DNA of 64,000 bases from Streptomyces longisporoflavus (GTDB lineage Bacteria; Actinomycetota; Actinomycetes; Streptomycetales; Streptomycetaceae), in NCBI RefSeq assembly GCF_014649775.1, contig NZ_BMTR01000009.1, forward strand, positions 248,001 to 312,000. The letters are read 5' to 3'. This document shows positions 33,298-41,163 of the stretch, one piece after another. Below the pieces are notes generated by a model that was not told the origin of the DNA, did no database searches, and saw only the letters and a list, made by a program, of their open reading frames with translations. The position numbers were made by a program, and so were the translations under genes. Position 1 is the stretch's first letter; every line of letters begins with the position of its first letter.

Positions 33298-34802
33298 GCC
33301 TTTACGTCTGCGTCACTCCTCCGTCCCCGCACCAGCAGTTTCCTCAGGAGCGGCCACAGCACGATCAGCGCGATGACCGCGTACACCGTGATCGAGAAGG
33401 GCGTGTCGACCAGGCCGCTGACGCTGCCGTCGCTGATCTGCAGGGCGCGGCGCAGCTGCTGCTCGGCGTTGGGTCCGAGGATGACGCCGATGACCGCGGG
33501 CAGGACGGGCAGGCCGTAGCGCCGCATGCCGAAACCGATCAGGCCGATGATCAGCAGGATCACCAGGTCCAGGGCCTCGCCGCCCACCGCGTACGCGCCG
33601 ACCGCGGCGAAGAAGAGGATGCCCGCGTAGAGGTAGGGCCGCGGGATGCGGAGCAACTTCGCCCAGACGGGGGCCAGCGGCAGGTTCAGGGCAAGGAGCA
33701 GGACCATGCCCACGAAGAGGGACGCGATCAGGCCCCACACCAGGTCCGGTTCGCGCTCGAAGAGGAGCGGGCCCGGCTGGATGCCGTACTGCTGGAAGGC
33801 CGCGAGCATGACCGCCGCCACCGCCGTGGTGGGCAGGCCGAGCGTGAGCATCGAGACCAGGGTGCCGGCCGCCGATGCCGACGACGCCGACTCGGGGCCC
33901 GCCACGCCCTCGATCGCGCCCTTGCCCCACTCGTCCTTGTGCTTGGACAGGCGCTTCTCGGTGACGTACGAGAGGAAGGTGGGGATCTCCGCGCCGCCCG
34001 CGGGGATCGCGCCGAACGGGAAGCCGATGAACGGGCCGCGCAGCCAGGACTTCCAGGTGCGCTTGACGTCGGCCTTGCCGAGCCAGGGGCGGCCGACCGG
34101 GATCGCCTCGCCGCTGGTGCGCCGCAGGTGGGCGGCGACCCACAGGGCCTCGCCGATCGCGAAGAGGCCCACGGCGACGATCACCACGTCAATACCGTCG
34201 GCGAGTTGGAGCGAGCCGAAGGTCAGGCGCTGCTGCCCGGTCATCTGGTCGAGGCCGACCAGGCCGAGGGTGAGGCCGATGAGGAGCGAGGCGAGTCCTC
34301 GTACGCGCGAGGAGCCGAGCACGGAGGTGACCGCGATGAACGCGAGGACCATGATGGCGAAGTAGTCGGGCGCCCCGAGGTCGACCGCGAGGTCCGCGAC
34401 GGTCGGCGCGAGCGCCACCAGGAGGATCGTGCCGATGATGCCGCCCGCGAAGTGGCCGATGGCGGCGGCCGCGAGCGCCTGTGCGCCCCGGCCGGACTTG
34501 GCCATCGGATTGCCTTCCATCGCCGCCACCACCGCGGCGCTCTCACCTGGTGTGTTGAGCAGGATCGAGGTCGTGGAGCCGCCGAACATCGCTCCGTAGT
34601 AGATGCCCGCGAACATGATGAACGCGCCGGTCGGCTCCAGGCCGTACGTCACGGGGAGCAGCAGGGCCACCGCCATCGCTGGGCCGATGCCGGGCAGGAC
34701 GCCGATCGCTGTGCCCAGGAGCACGCCGACGGCGGCCCAGAGCAGGTTGACGGGGGTGAGGGCCGTGCCGAAGCCGTCCATCAGGGAGTTGAAGGCGTTC
34801 AT
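33294..34802 (-). CDS. tctA: Tripartite tricarboxylate transporter, large permease TctA
   Basis: The 502-residue membrane protein starts MNAFNSLMDGFGTALTPVNL and has about 12 helices. Signature segments are GIGPAMAVALLLPVTYGLEP, YYGAMFGGSTTSILLNTPGE, KSGRGAQALAAAAIGHFAGG and the second-half GPESASSASAAGTLVSMLTL, LGLPTTAVAAVMLAAFQQYG. It forms the transport channel with TctB and takes substrate from the binding protein TctC. It lies one base after tctB. The stop overlaps the start of a broken acetyltransferase gene. Confidence 0.96.
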   Translation of the reverse strand: MNAFNSLMDGFGTALTPVNLLWAAVGVLLGTAIGVLPGIGPAMAVALLLPVTYGLEPTGAFIMFAGIYYGAMFGGSTTSILLNTPGESAAVVAAMEGNPMAKSGRGAQALAAAAIGHFAGGIIGTILLVALAPTVADLAVDLGAPDYFAIMVLAFIAVTSVLGSSRVRGLASLLIGLTLGLVGLDQMTGQQRLTFGSLQLADGIDVVIVAVGLFAIGEALWVAAHLRRTSGEAIPVGRPWLGKADVKRTWKSWLRGPFIGFPFGAIPAGGAEIPTFLSYVTEKRLSKHKDEWGKGAIEGVAGPESASSASAAGTLVSMLTLGLPTTAVAAVMLAAFQQYGIQPGPLLFEREPDLVWGLIASLFVGMVLLLALNLPLAPVWAKLLRIPRPYLYAGILFFAAVGAYAVGGEALDLVILLIIGLIGFGMRRYGLPVLPAVIGVILGPNAEQQLRRALQISDGSVSGLVDTPFSITVYAVIALIVLWPLLRKLLVRGRRSDADVKA

Positions 34803-34803
34803 G

Positions 34804-35361
34804 TCACAGCACTCCCATCAGCGGCCCGCCGGGCAGCGGCACCCCGAGCAGGTTGTTGAAGACGACGTACGTGAGCAGGGAGAGCACTGCCGCGATGAGC
34901 GGATCGCGGTCAAGATGGCGGCTGCCGAGCGCGTAGGCGGCGCCCCAGAAGAGCAGGGCGCCCGCGACGGGGAAGCCGAGCGGTTCGATGAGGACGGCGG
35001 CGCCGAGGAAGACTCCGGCGAGGAGCAGCACGGTGCGCCAGTCGGCGGGTTCGGACAGGTCGATGTCCTCGCCGCCCTCCGCCTCGCCGCGGCCGCCGCG
35101 CAGGACGTCGACGGCGAGCAGGACGGCGACGACCAGGAGGCCGATGCCCACGGCGATCGGGACCGTCTTGGGGCCGATCGGGCCGCGCTGGGCGATCTCG
35201 ACGTCCATCGTGAGCGCGTCACCGAGAACGAGCACGCCGAGGGCAAGCAGCATGACGGACACGCCGAGTTCGGAGTGCTCGCGCAGCCAGGCGCGGCGGC
35301 CGCTCCCGCTCCCCTCGGGCGGGGGCAGCGGGGTCGGCGGGGTGTCGGTCGTCGTCGTCAC
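34804..35361 (-). CDS. tctB: Tripartite tricarboxylate transporter, small subunit TctB
   Basis: The GTG at 35361 overlaps the tctC stop (GTGA) and gives 185 residues. After a cytoplasmic tail with VTTTTDTPPTPLPPPEGSGS come four helices arranged as in TctB (LGVSVMLLALGVLVLGDAL, VPIAVGIGLLVVAVLLAVDV, WRTVLLLAGVFLGAAVLIEP, LLTYVVFNNLLGVPLPGGPL). It completes the permease with TctA. Confidence 0.93.
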   Translation of the reverse strand: MTTTTDTPPTPLPPPEGSGSGRRAWLREHSELGVSVMLLALGVLVLGDALTMDVEIAQRGPIGPKTVPIAVGIGLLVVAVLLAVDVLRGGRGEAEGGEDIDLSEPADWRTVLLLAGVFLGAAVLIEPLGFPVAGALLFWGAAYALGSRHLDRDPLIAAVLSLLTYVVFNNLLGVPLPGGPLMGVL

Positions 35362-36350
35362 AGTCCCAGCTCCTTCAGCACGGACACCACGCTCTTGTCC
35401 TGTTCGGCCAGGAAGTCGCCGAACTTGTCGCCGGTGAGGAACGCGTCGTCCCAGCCGTTGGTCTTGAGGGACTCGCGCCACTGCGGGGAGTCGTGGAGCT
35501 TGGTGACCAGGCCGGTGAGCTTCTTGCGTTCCGCGTCGGAGAGGCCGGGCGGGGCGACGACGCCGCGCCAGTTGGTGAAGTCCACGTCGTAGCCGGACTC
35601 CTTGAGGGTCGGCCCGTCCAGGCCCTTGGCCCGCTTGGGTCCGGTGGTGGCCAGCAGGCGAAGCTCGCCCGACTTGATCTGGTCGAGGTACTCGCCGACG
35701 CCCGAGACGCCGAAGGCGACCTTCTTGCCGAGGATCGAGGCGAGGAGTTCGCCGCCGCCGTCGAAGGGGACGTAGTTGACCTTCTTCGGGGCGATCCCGG
35801 CGGCGCGTGCCATCAGCATCGGGGCGAGGTGGTCGGGGCCGCCGGGGGACGAGCCGCCGCCGACCGGAAGCTTGCCCGGATTCTTCTTCCAGGCCGTGAT
35901 CAGCTGCTTGATGTTCTTGTACGGGGAGTCCTTGGCGACCACGACGACGTCCGGCTCCTCGGTGAGGCGGGCGATGGGCGTGGTGTCGGCGAGGGTCTTG
36001 GGCGAGTCGTTGGAGCGTGCGGCGCCGACGACGCCAAGCCCCATGGACATCGCGAGCTTGCCGTTGCCGTGCTCGCCGACGAGGCGGCTCAGGCCCACGG
36101 TGCCGCCCGCGCCGGGCAGGTTGAACACCTCGATGTTGTGGGTGAGTCCGGCGTCCTCGGCGTTCTTCGCCGCGGTGCGGGCGGTGATGTCGTAGCCGCC
36201 GCCGGGCGTGTTGGGGACCATGAAGCGCAGGCCGGGGATCTGTGTGCCGGTCTCGGCGCCGCTGCCCGTGGAGAGCAGCGGCGGCCCGGCGAGCACGAGC
36301 AGCGCGGCCCCGAGCAGGGCAAGGGGTGTGCGCAGACGCAACGGTGCCAC
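35358..36350 (-). CDS. tctC: Tripartite tricarboxylate transporter, substrate-binding protein TctC
   Basis: The GTG at 36350 gives a signal sequence (VAPLRLRTPLALLGAALLVL) and 330 residues; the frame is open upstream to 36488 but those codons cross the repeat region. The binding-protein fold shows FMVPNTPGGGYDITARTAAK, NLPGAGGTVGLSRLV, GGGSSPGGPDHLAPMLMARA, YVPFDGGGELLASILG and VAPPGLSDAERKKL. It captures citrate or related carboxylates outside the cell. No lipobox cysteine is seen, so membrane retention would be through the uncleaved helix. Three 11-bp repeats lie directly upstream. Confidence 0.9.
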   Translation of the reverse strand: MAPLRLRTPLALLGAALLVLAGPPLLSTGSGAETGTQIPGLRFMVPNTPGGGYDITARTAAKNAEDAGLTHNIEVFNLPGAGGTVGLSRLVGEHGNGKLAMSMGLGVVGAARSNDSPKTLADTTPIARLTEEPDVVVVAKDSPYKNIKQLITAWKKNPGKLPVGGGSSPGGPDHLAPMLMARAAGIAPKKVNYVPFDGGGELLASILGKKVAFGVSGVGEYLDQIKSGELRLLATTGPKRAKGLDGPTLKESGYDVDFTNWRGVVAPPGLSDAERKKLTGLVTKLHDSPQWRESLKTNGWDDAFLTGDKFGDFLAEQDKSVVSVLKELGL

Positions 36351-36359
36351 CACCTGTCG

Positions 36360-36392
36360 GTACTTAGTCGGTACGTAGTCAGTACGTAGTCG
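36360..36392. promoter_or_regulatory. Three 11-bp direct repeats upstream of tctC, likely response-regulator sites
   Basis: GTACTTAGTCG (36360-36370), GTACGTAGTCA (36371-36381) and GTACGTAGTCG (36382-36392) are joined head to tail, followed by a partial GTCGTACG. The 11-bp period is about one helical turn, the pattern expected for a regulator binding one DNA face. They begin ten bases upstream of the tctC start and face the divergent CitB-type regulator gene. Confidence 0.7.
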
Positions 36393-36534
36393 GTCGTACG
36401 GGGGAATGGGCGCGGCCGGGCTCCCCGTGGGGGAAGGGAACCCGGCCGCTGTCCGCGGGGACGGGGATATCTGTGAGGTGGCCCACATGTTGCCTGGGCG
36501 TTAAGAAGCTGTCTCTCTTCCGGAATCAACGGAC

Positions 36535-36571
36535 GTTGTGGTCGTTGTGGTCGCGCCCATAGCCTGCGGCG
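36535..36571 (+). promoter_or_regulatory. Probable promoter of the CitB-type regulator, leaderless
   Basis: TTGTGG (36536-36541), an 18-base spacer and TAGCCT (36560-36565) resemble a vegetative promoter. The ATG follows six bases after the -10 box, which implies a leaderless or nearly leaderless mRNA. The -35 box lies in a 9-bp tandem repeat (GTTGTGGTC at 36535-36543 and 36544-36552). Confidence 0.5.
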
Positions 36572-37258
36572 ATGACAAGGGTGCTGGTCGTGGACGACGA
36601 CTTCATGGTCGCCAAGCTGCACAGCCGATATGTGTCCGCGGTGGACGGATTCTCGGTGGTGGGAGTGGCGCACAGCGGCGCGGAGGCGCTGGCGGCGGTG
36701 GAGCGGCTGCGCCCCGATCTGGTGCTCCTCGACGTCTATCTGCCCGATATGGATGGCATCGCGGTGCTACGGGAGCTGCGTTCCTTCGAGGAGCGCGACC
36801 GGGGCAGGCAGCCGCTGGACGCGCTGTTCATCACGGCGGCGCGGGACGCGGAGATCGTGCGGGCGGCGCTGCGGGCCGGAGCGCTGCACTATTTGATCAA
36901 GCCGTTCAACCAGGCGGCGCTGCGCGAGCAGTTGCTGCACGTGGCGGCGTTGCGGGCCCGCCTCGACGGTCTGGACGAGGCACGCCAGGAGGACGTCGAC
37001 CAGATCTTCGGCCCCCGCCCGCCCGGCTCCCGCGAGCTGCCCAAGGGCCTCGCGGCACACACGGCGGACCTGGTCGAGCAGACGCTGCGGGGCCACCCCG
37101 AGGGCCTGTCCGCCTCGGAGTGCGCGCAGGAGGGCACGCTCTCCCGGGTCAGCGCCCGCCGCTACCTGGAGTTCTTCGCGGACACGGGGCGGGTCGAGGT
37201 GACGCTGCGGTACGGGGGGACGGGGCGGCCGGAGCGGCGGTACCGGTGGGTGCGGTGA
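36572..37258 (+). CDS. CitB/DcuR-type response regulator (orphan)
   Basis: The 228-residue protein has a receiver domain (MTRVLVVDDDFMVAKLHSRY; acidic D8-D10, phospho-acceptor D54 in LVLLDVYLPDMDG, Lys in YLIKPFN). The C-terminal helix-turn-helix of the CitB group is GLSASECAQEGTLSRVSARR followed by YLEFFADTGRVEV. Such regulators activate citrate or C4-dicarboxylate transport when phosphorylated by a CitA-type membrane kinase. No kinase gene adjoins it. It is divergent from tctCBA and is the clear candidate to bind the 11-bp repeats. Confidence 0.93.
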   Translation: MTRVLVVDDDFMVAKLHSRYVSAVDGFSVVGVAHSGAEALAAVERLRPDLVLLDVYLPDMDGIAVLRELRSFEERDRGRQPLDALFITAARDAEIVRAALRAGALHYLIKPFNQAALREQLLHVAALRARLDGLDEARQEDVDQIFGPRPPGSRELPKGLAAHTADLVEQTLRGHPEGLSASECAQEGTLSRVSARRYLEFFADTGRVEVTLRYGGTGRPERRYRWVR

Positions 37259-37306
37259 GCCGTACCGCCCACGGAGAGGGGCATGTGCCGTCCCGGCCCG
37301 CGGAGG

Positions 37307-37588
37307 TCAACGGCGGGCCGTACCGGGGCGGTAGCCCTGACAGCAGATCAGACAGGCGCCGAACCTGCCCCTCGCCTCGGCCAGCGGTTTGCGTTCGGGC
37401 GTGTGGATCTCCTTGCCCTGGCGGCCGGCCTGCCGCTGTCCGTCGAGCAGCCCGGCACAGCGCGTCGTGCGGTGGAAGACCGATCCGCCGGCGGTGACGA
37501 AGACATGGGAGGGCAGTCCGTCGGGAGGCGGCGCGCACTCCGTGCACTGCTCGACCAGCATTTCGTGAACGCATCTCTTGTCCGCCAT
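37307..37588 (-). CDS. Small Cys-rich protein, probable zinc-binding (93 aa)
   Basis: MADKRCVHEMLVEQCTECAP starts the protein. Seven cysteines occur (C6, C15, C18, one near 44 in RTTRCAGLL, and three in GACLICCQG), most in C-x2-C-like pairs. A histidine in FHRTTRC and the spacing FVTAGGSVFHRTTRC - GLLDGQ resemble small treble-clef or zinc-ribbon domains. Function is unknown. It converges on the regulator gene. Confidence 0.7.
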   Translation of the reverse strand: MADKRCVHEMLVEQCTECAPPPDGLPSHVFVTAGGSVFHRTTRCAGLLDGQRQAGRQGKEIHTPERKPLAEARGRFGACLICCQGYRPGTARR

Positions 37589-37910
37589 GCCCTCATGCTT
37601 CCGCCGGGCATCATGCGCGACAAGAGTGGATCACGCCTTTCACGCACTCCCCCGCCCCTCCCACGGCCCCTCGCGACGCCCCTCGCGACGCCCCAGCCTC
37701 AGCCCCCGGTTAGCCCTCCCTTAAACCCACCATAAAGATCGCCATCACCCCCTCCCAGCAGGCGAATTCAGGGATTTCAGCGGTTAGTTTTCTCGTCGCC
37801 GGGCCGGTTGCGAACCGTCGGCGCCGCACGTGATCGGGGGGCGGCACCGGCCGTTCGCATCCGGCTCGTGTCCCCCACCCCCCAAGAAACGCCGCTGAGG
37901 AGAACCACTC
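37589..37910. other. Non-coding region upstream of LPMO gene with a 12-bp tandem repeat
   Basis: These 322 bases hold the promoters of two divergent genes. CCCCTCGCGACG is repeated directly at 37667-37678 and 37679-37690. A relatively AT-rich stretch at 37715-37795 probably holds the LPMO promoter, but no consensus box was clear. GAGGAG precedes the LPMO start. No riboswitch was recognised. Confidence 0.45.
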
Positions 37911-38939
37911 ATGACTGCACGCCGCAAGGTCGTCGCGATCGCCGCCGTCGGCATCGCCCCGCTCGCCCTGACCGCCCTGTCGGCCGCGCCGGCCGCCGCG
38001 CACGGTTCGATGACGGACCCGGTGAGCCGTGTCTCCGCGTGCTTCCAGGAGGGCCCGGAGTCGCCGAAGTCGGCCGCGTGCAAGGCCGCCGTCGCCGCCA
38101 GTGGCGCGCAGGCCTTCTACGACTGGAACGGCGTGAACATCGCCAACGCCGCGGGCAAGTCGAAGGAGATCATCCCCGACGGCAAGCTGTGCAGCGCGGG
38201 CAACGACAAGTACAAGGGTCTCGACCTGCCGCGGGCCGACTGGCCGTCCAGCAAGATGTCCGGCGGCAACCACACCTTCCACTACAAGGGCACCGCCCCG
38301 CACAAGGGCTCCTTCGAGCTGTACATCACGAAGGACTCGTACGACCCGTCCAAGCCGCTGAAGTGGTCGGACCTGGAGGAGAAGCCCTTCGTCGACGTGG
38401 CCGACCCGAAGATGGAGAACGGTGACTACGTCTTCGACGGCAAGGTCCCGGCCAAGTCGGGCCGCCACCTGATCTACTCGATCTGGCAGCGCTCGGACTC
38501 CCCCGAGGCCTTCTACACCTGCTCCGACGTCGTCTTCGGCAAGGACAGCGGCGGTGGCGAGGCCGCCGCTCCCGCCCCGACCGCCTCGGCACCCTCCGAG
38601 CAGGACATCGCCGCGGGCGCCGAGAAGTCCACCGTCGAGCACCACGGCCACGGTGACGGCGACGCCAAGACGGGCGCCGAGGCCACCGAGGCGGCCCCGG
38701 CCGCGGGTGGCGACACCGGAGCGGGCGATGACACCGCCGCGGGTGACGACGCCGCCGCCAACCGGCCCGAGGTGAACGGCGGCGACGCGAAGCCCGTCGC
38801 CGCCGACGAGAACCTCGCCGAGACCGGCGGCGACAGCACCACCCCGTACATCGCGATCGGCGGCGCCGCCGCGCTCGCCGTCGGCGCCGCCGCCATGTTC
38901 GGCACGGCCCGCCGCCGCACGGCGCGCCACGGCCGCTGA
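37911..38939 (+). CDS. AA10 lytic polysaccharide monooxygenase, sortase-anchored (LpmP-like)
   Basis: The copper enzyme oxidatively cleaves chitin- or cellulose-like glycans. The signal peptide ends AAPAAA, exposing H31 as the N-terminal copper ligand (HGSMTDPVSR); the second ligand is H131 in GTAPHKGSFELYITKD. Disulfide cysteines include C44, C57 and C94. After residue 210 comes an Ala/Gly/Asp-rich wall-spanning spacer, then LAETG, a hydrophobic helix and RRRTARHGR. LAxTG is the class E sortase signal of Streptomyces. By memory it matches SCO1734 (LpmP), which acts on the producer's own surface glycans. GAGGAG precedes the ATG. Confidence 0.93.
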   Translation: MTARRKVVAIAAVGIAPLALTALSAAPAAAHGSMTDPVSRVSACFQEGPESPKSAACKAAVAASGAQAFYDWNGVNIANAAGKSKEIIPDGKLCSAGNDKYKGLDLPRADWPSSKMSGGNHTFHYKGTAPHKGSFELYITKDSYDPSKPLKWSDLEEKPFVDVADPKMENGDYVFDGKVPAKSGRHLIYSIWQRSDSPEAFYTCSDVVFGKDSGGGEAAAPAPTASAPSEQDIAAGAEKSTVEHHGHGDGDAKTGAEATEAAPAAGGDTGAGDDTAAGDDAAANRPEVNGGDAKPVAADENLAETGGDSTTPYIAIGGAAALAVGAAAMFGTARRRTARHGR

Positions 38940-38956
38940 ACCAGGCAGGACGTACT

Positions 38957-38987
38957 GAGCCGCCGCTGACGGGGTCAGCGGCGGCTC
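38957..38987. terminator. Perfect 14-bp hairpin after LPMO gene
   Basis: GAGCCGCCGCTGAC (38957-38970) pairs with GTCAGCGGCGGCTC (38974-38987) around a GGG loop, 18 bases after the stop. It lies between convergent genes and should serve both. Confidence 0.85.
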
Positions 38988-39030
38988 CCTGCTCAGGAGG
39001 GAAGGGCCCGGGAACGGAACCCCTGAGCGC

Positions 39031-39744
39031 TTACCGCGAAGGCGACACCAGCCCCACCTCGTAGGCGATGATGACCAGTTGGACCCGGTCGCGGGAGTCC
39101 AGCTTGGTGAAGAGCCGCGCCACATGCGCCTTGACCGTGGCCACGGTGATGACGAGCTCGGCCGCGATCTCCCCGTTGGAGAACCCGCGGCCGATCAGCG
39201 TGAGCACCTCGCACTCGCGGTCGGTGATCCCGTCGAGGGTCCGCCGTCCCCGCGACGAGGGGTCGGGACGCGCGGCGAACTCCGCGATCAGGCGCCGGGT
39301 TACGCTCGGCGCGATCAGGCCGTCCCCGGCGGCCACCACCTGGATCGCGTCGAGGATGGCCTCCAGCGCCATGTCCTTGACGAGGAACCCGCTCGCACCG
39401 GCGCGGAGCGCGCCGTACACGTAATCGTCGTCGTCGAAGGTGGTGAGGACGAGGACGCGCGTCGCCGCCACCTCGGCGGTGATCAGGCGGGTCGCCTCGA
39501 TGCCGTCCATGCCGGGCATGCGGATGTCCATCACGACGACGTCGGGGCGGATGTCGCGGGCCAGTTGTACCGCTTCGGCGCCCGTCCCGGCCTCCCCCAC
39601 GACCTCAAGACCGGGTGTGTCGGCCATCAGGACGCGCAGGCCCGCGCGGACGAGGGGCTGGTCGTCGGCGAGGACGACCCGGACGACGGGACCGGTGGGG
39701 CCGGTGGGGCCGACCGGATTCGTGGAACTCGTGGGGCCGGTCAT
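39031..39744 (-). CDS. NarL/LuxR-type response regulator
   Basis: The ATG overlaps the kinase stop (ATGA, 39741-39744). The 237-residue protein has an N-terminal Gly/Pro/Thr tail, a receiver (VRVVLADDQPLVRAGLRVLM, phospho-acceptor D73 in VVVMDIRMPGMDG) and a LuxR helix-turn-helix (LTLIGRGFSNGEIAAELVIT, VATVKAHVARLFTKL). It pairs with the kinase upstream and probably controls the divergent ABC exporter. Confidence 0.94.
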   Translation of the reverse strand: MTGPTSSTNPVGPTGPTGPVVRVVLADDQPLVRAGLRVLMADTPGLEVVGEAGTGAEAVQLARDIRPDVVVMDIRMPGMDGIEATRLITAEVAATRVLVLTTFDDDDYVYGALRAGASGFLVKDMALEAILDAIQVVAAGDGLIAPSVTRRLIAEFAARPDPSSRGRRTLDGITDRECEVLTLIGRGFSNGEIAAELVITVATVKAHVARLFTKLDSRDRVQLVIIAYEVGLVSPSR

Positions 39745-41030
39745 CGTGCCTCCCCCGGCGGCAGCGGCAGCAGCGCCGCCACCCGGAAGCCGCCTTCGGG
39801 GCGCGGCCCCGCGGTGAACCGGCCGTGCAGCAGGGCGACCCGTTCCCGCATGCCGACCAGACCGAACCCCGTACCCGCGGGCAGCCCGCCCCGCCCCCCG
39901 TCCTCGACCTCCAGGGACAGCTCGCCGTCCCGCCTCTCGACGGTCACCCTGCAGGTGTCCGTTCCCGCGTGCCGTACGACATTGGTCAGAGCCTCCTGGA
40001 GTATGCGGAACGCGGCCAGATCGATGTCGGGCGGCAGCGGGCCGCCGTCCCCCACCCGGCGGATCTCCGCACGGACCCCGGCGTCCCGCGTCGCGGCGGC
40101 CAGCCGGTCGATGTCGCCGAGGCCGGGGGCCGGTTCGCGGGGCGGCGCCGCCCCCTCGGCAGCTGTCGAGGTCACGCCTGGCCCCGGCTCCGACCCCGCC
40201 TCTGCCTCCGGCCTGCGCAACGCGACCAGCGTCCGGCGGAGCCCTGCGAGGGTCTCCCTGCTGGTGTTCTCGATGGTGGTGAGCGCGTTGCGGGCCTCGG
40301 CGGGCTGGGTGTCGATGACCCGGCTGCCCACGCCCGCCTGGATCGCTATGACGCCGATGCTGTGCGCGATCATGTCGTGCAACTCCCGTGCGATACGCAG
40401 CCGTTCGGCGGTGATGGCGCGGGCCGTCGCCTGGGCGCGCAGGGCCTCGGCGTGTGTGCGGCGCTCACGGAGCGAATTCCCCGCCGTCCAGGCCGTGACG
40501 AGGAGGACGGCGACGAGCAGGGCGCTCTGGTCACTGCTGCTCGCCCACCCGGAGGGCGCGCACCCCTGCGGGGAGTACGGAGGAGAACAGCCCCGGTCCG
40601 GCGGGAAGCCGAAGAGGGAGCCCATCTGTGCCGTGAAGGCCATCAGGGCGGCGATCACCGACGTACGGCGCCGGCGGGTGGCCGCGATGTACCCGACGGC
40701 GCAGACCCCGGCGAGGACCTGCAAGTAACTGACCTCCGTCGTGCTCATCTCCATCGTGGCCGTGACCCCGCCGAGGAGCAGCAGGAACAGGGCGGGCAGC
40801 GGTCTGCGCCGCAGCAGCGAGGCGACCACGGCCGCGAGCACGATCGACGCGAGGACCATCAGGAGGTCGAAGCCCTGCCGCCCGTCGGAGAACGTGACAT
40901 ACGTGACGGCGGGGAAGACGACGGCCCCGCTCCAGGCCAGGCCCGCGCGCACGGCCTTGCGCAGGCCCGGGCGCGCGCCGCTTGTGCCCGCGCCCTTCGC
41001 GGGCTGCGGCTGACCTGGCGTGACGTTCAT
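39741..41030 (-). CDS. NarL-type sensor histidine kinase
   Basis: MNVTPGQPQPAKGAGTSGAR starts a 429-residue protein. About six membrane helices in residues 25-190 form the sensor. The HisKA_3 phosphorylation helix is RLRIARELHDMIAHSIGVIA, and the ATPase part has FRILQEALTNVVRHAG (N box) and GFGLVGMRERVALLHG (G box). A Pro/Glu/Ala-rich insert sits near 275-300. It is coupled to its regulator and divergent from an ABC exporter, the usual arrangement for a TCS that detects a membrane-active compound. Confidence 0.94.
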   Translation of the reverse strand: MNVTPGQPQPAKGAGTSGARPGLRKAVRAGLAWSGAVVFPAVTYVTFSDGRQGFDLLMVLASIVLAAVVASLLRRRPLPALFLLLLGGVTATMEMSTTEVSYLQVLAGVCAVGYIAATRRRRTSVIAALMAFTAQMGSLFGFPPDRGCSPPYSPQGCAPSGWASSSDQSALLVAVLLVTAWTAGNSLRERRTHAEALRAQATARAITAERLRIARELHDMIAHSIGVIAIQAGVGSRVIDTQPAEARNALTTIENTSRETLAGLRRTLVALRRPEAEAGSEPGPGVTSTAAEGAAPPREPAPGLGDIDRLAAATRDAGVRAEIRRVGDGGPLPPDIDLAAFRILQEALTNVVRHAGTDTCRVTVERRDGELSLEVEDGGRGGLPAGTGFGLVGMRERVALLHGRFTAGPRPEGGFRVAALLPLPPGEAR

Positions 41031-41050
41031 GCGCCGATCGTATGCGGCAG

Positions 41051-41064
41051 ACCCCCGCGGGGGT
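41051..41064. promoter_or_regulatory. 14-bp perfect palindrome in the kinase/ABC divergent region
   Basis: ACCCCCGCGGGGGT lies 20 bases upstream of the kinase start and 99 bases before the ABC ATPase start. Its symmetry and position suit an operator for the divergently encoded LuxR-type regulator. It could also act in the kinase mRNA leader as a hairpin. Confidence 0.4.
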
Positions 41065-41163
41065 ATTGGCCTGCGGTCGTACGCCCGGGGGCTGTTGAAG
41101 CCACCTCGGGTGTGGCCGACGGCCCGATGCCGAGGGGCCCCGGCCCGCGACACCGTGGAGCAC

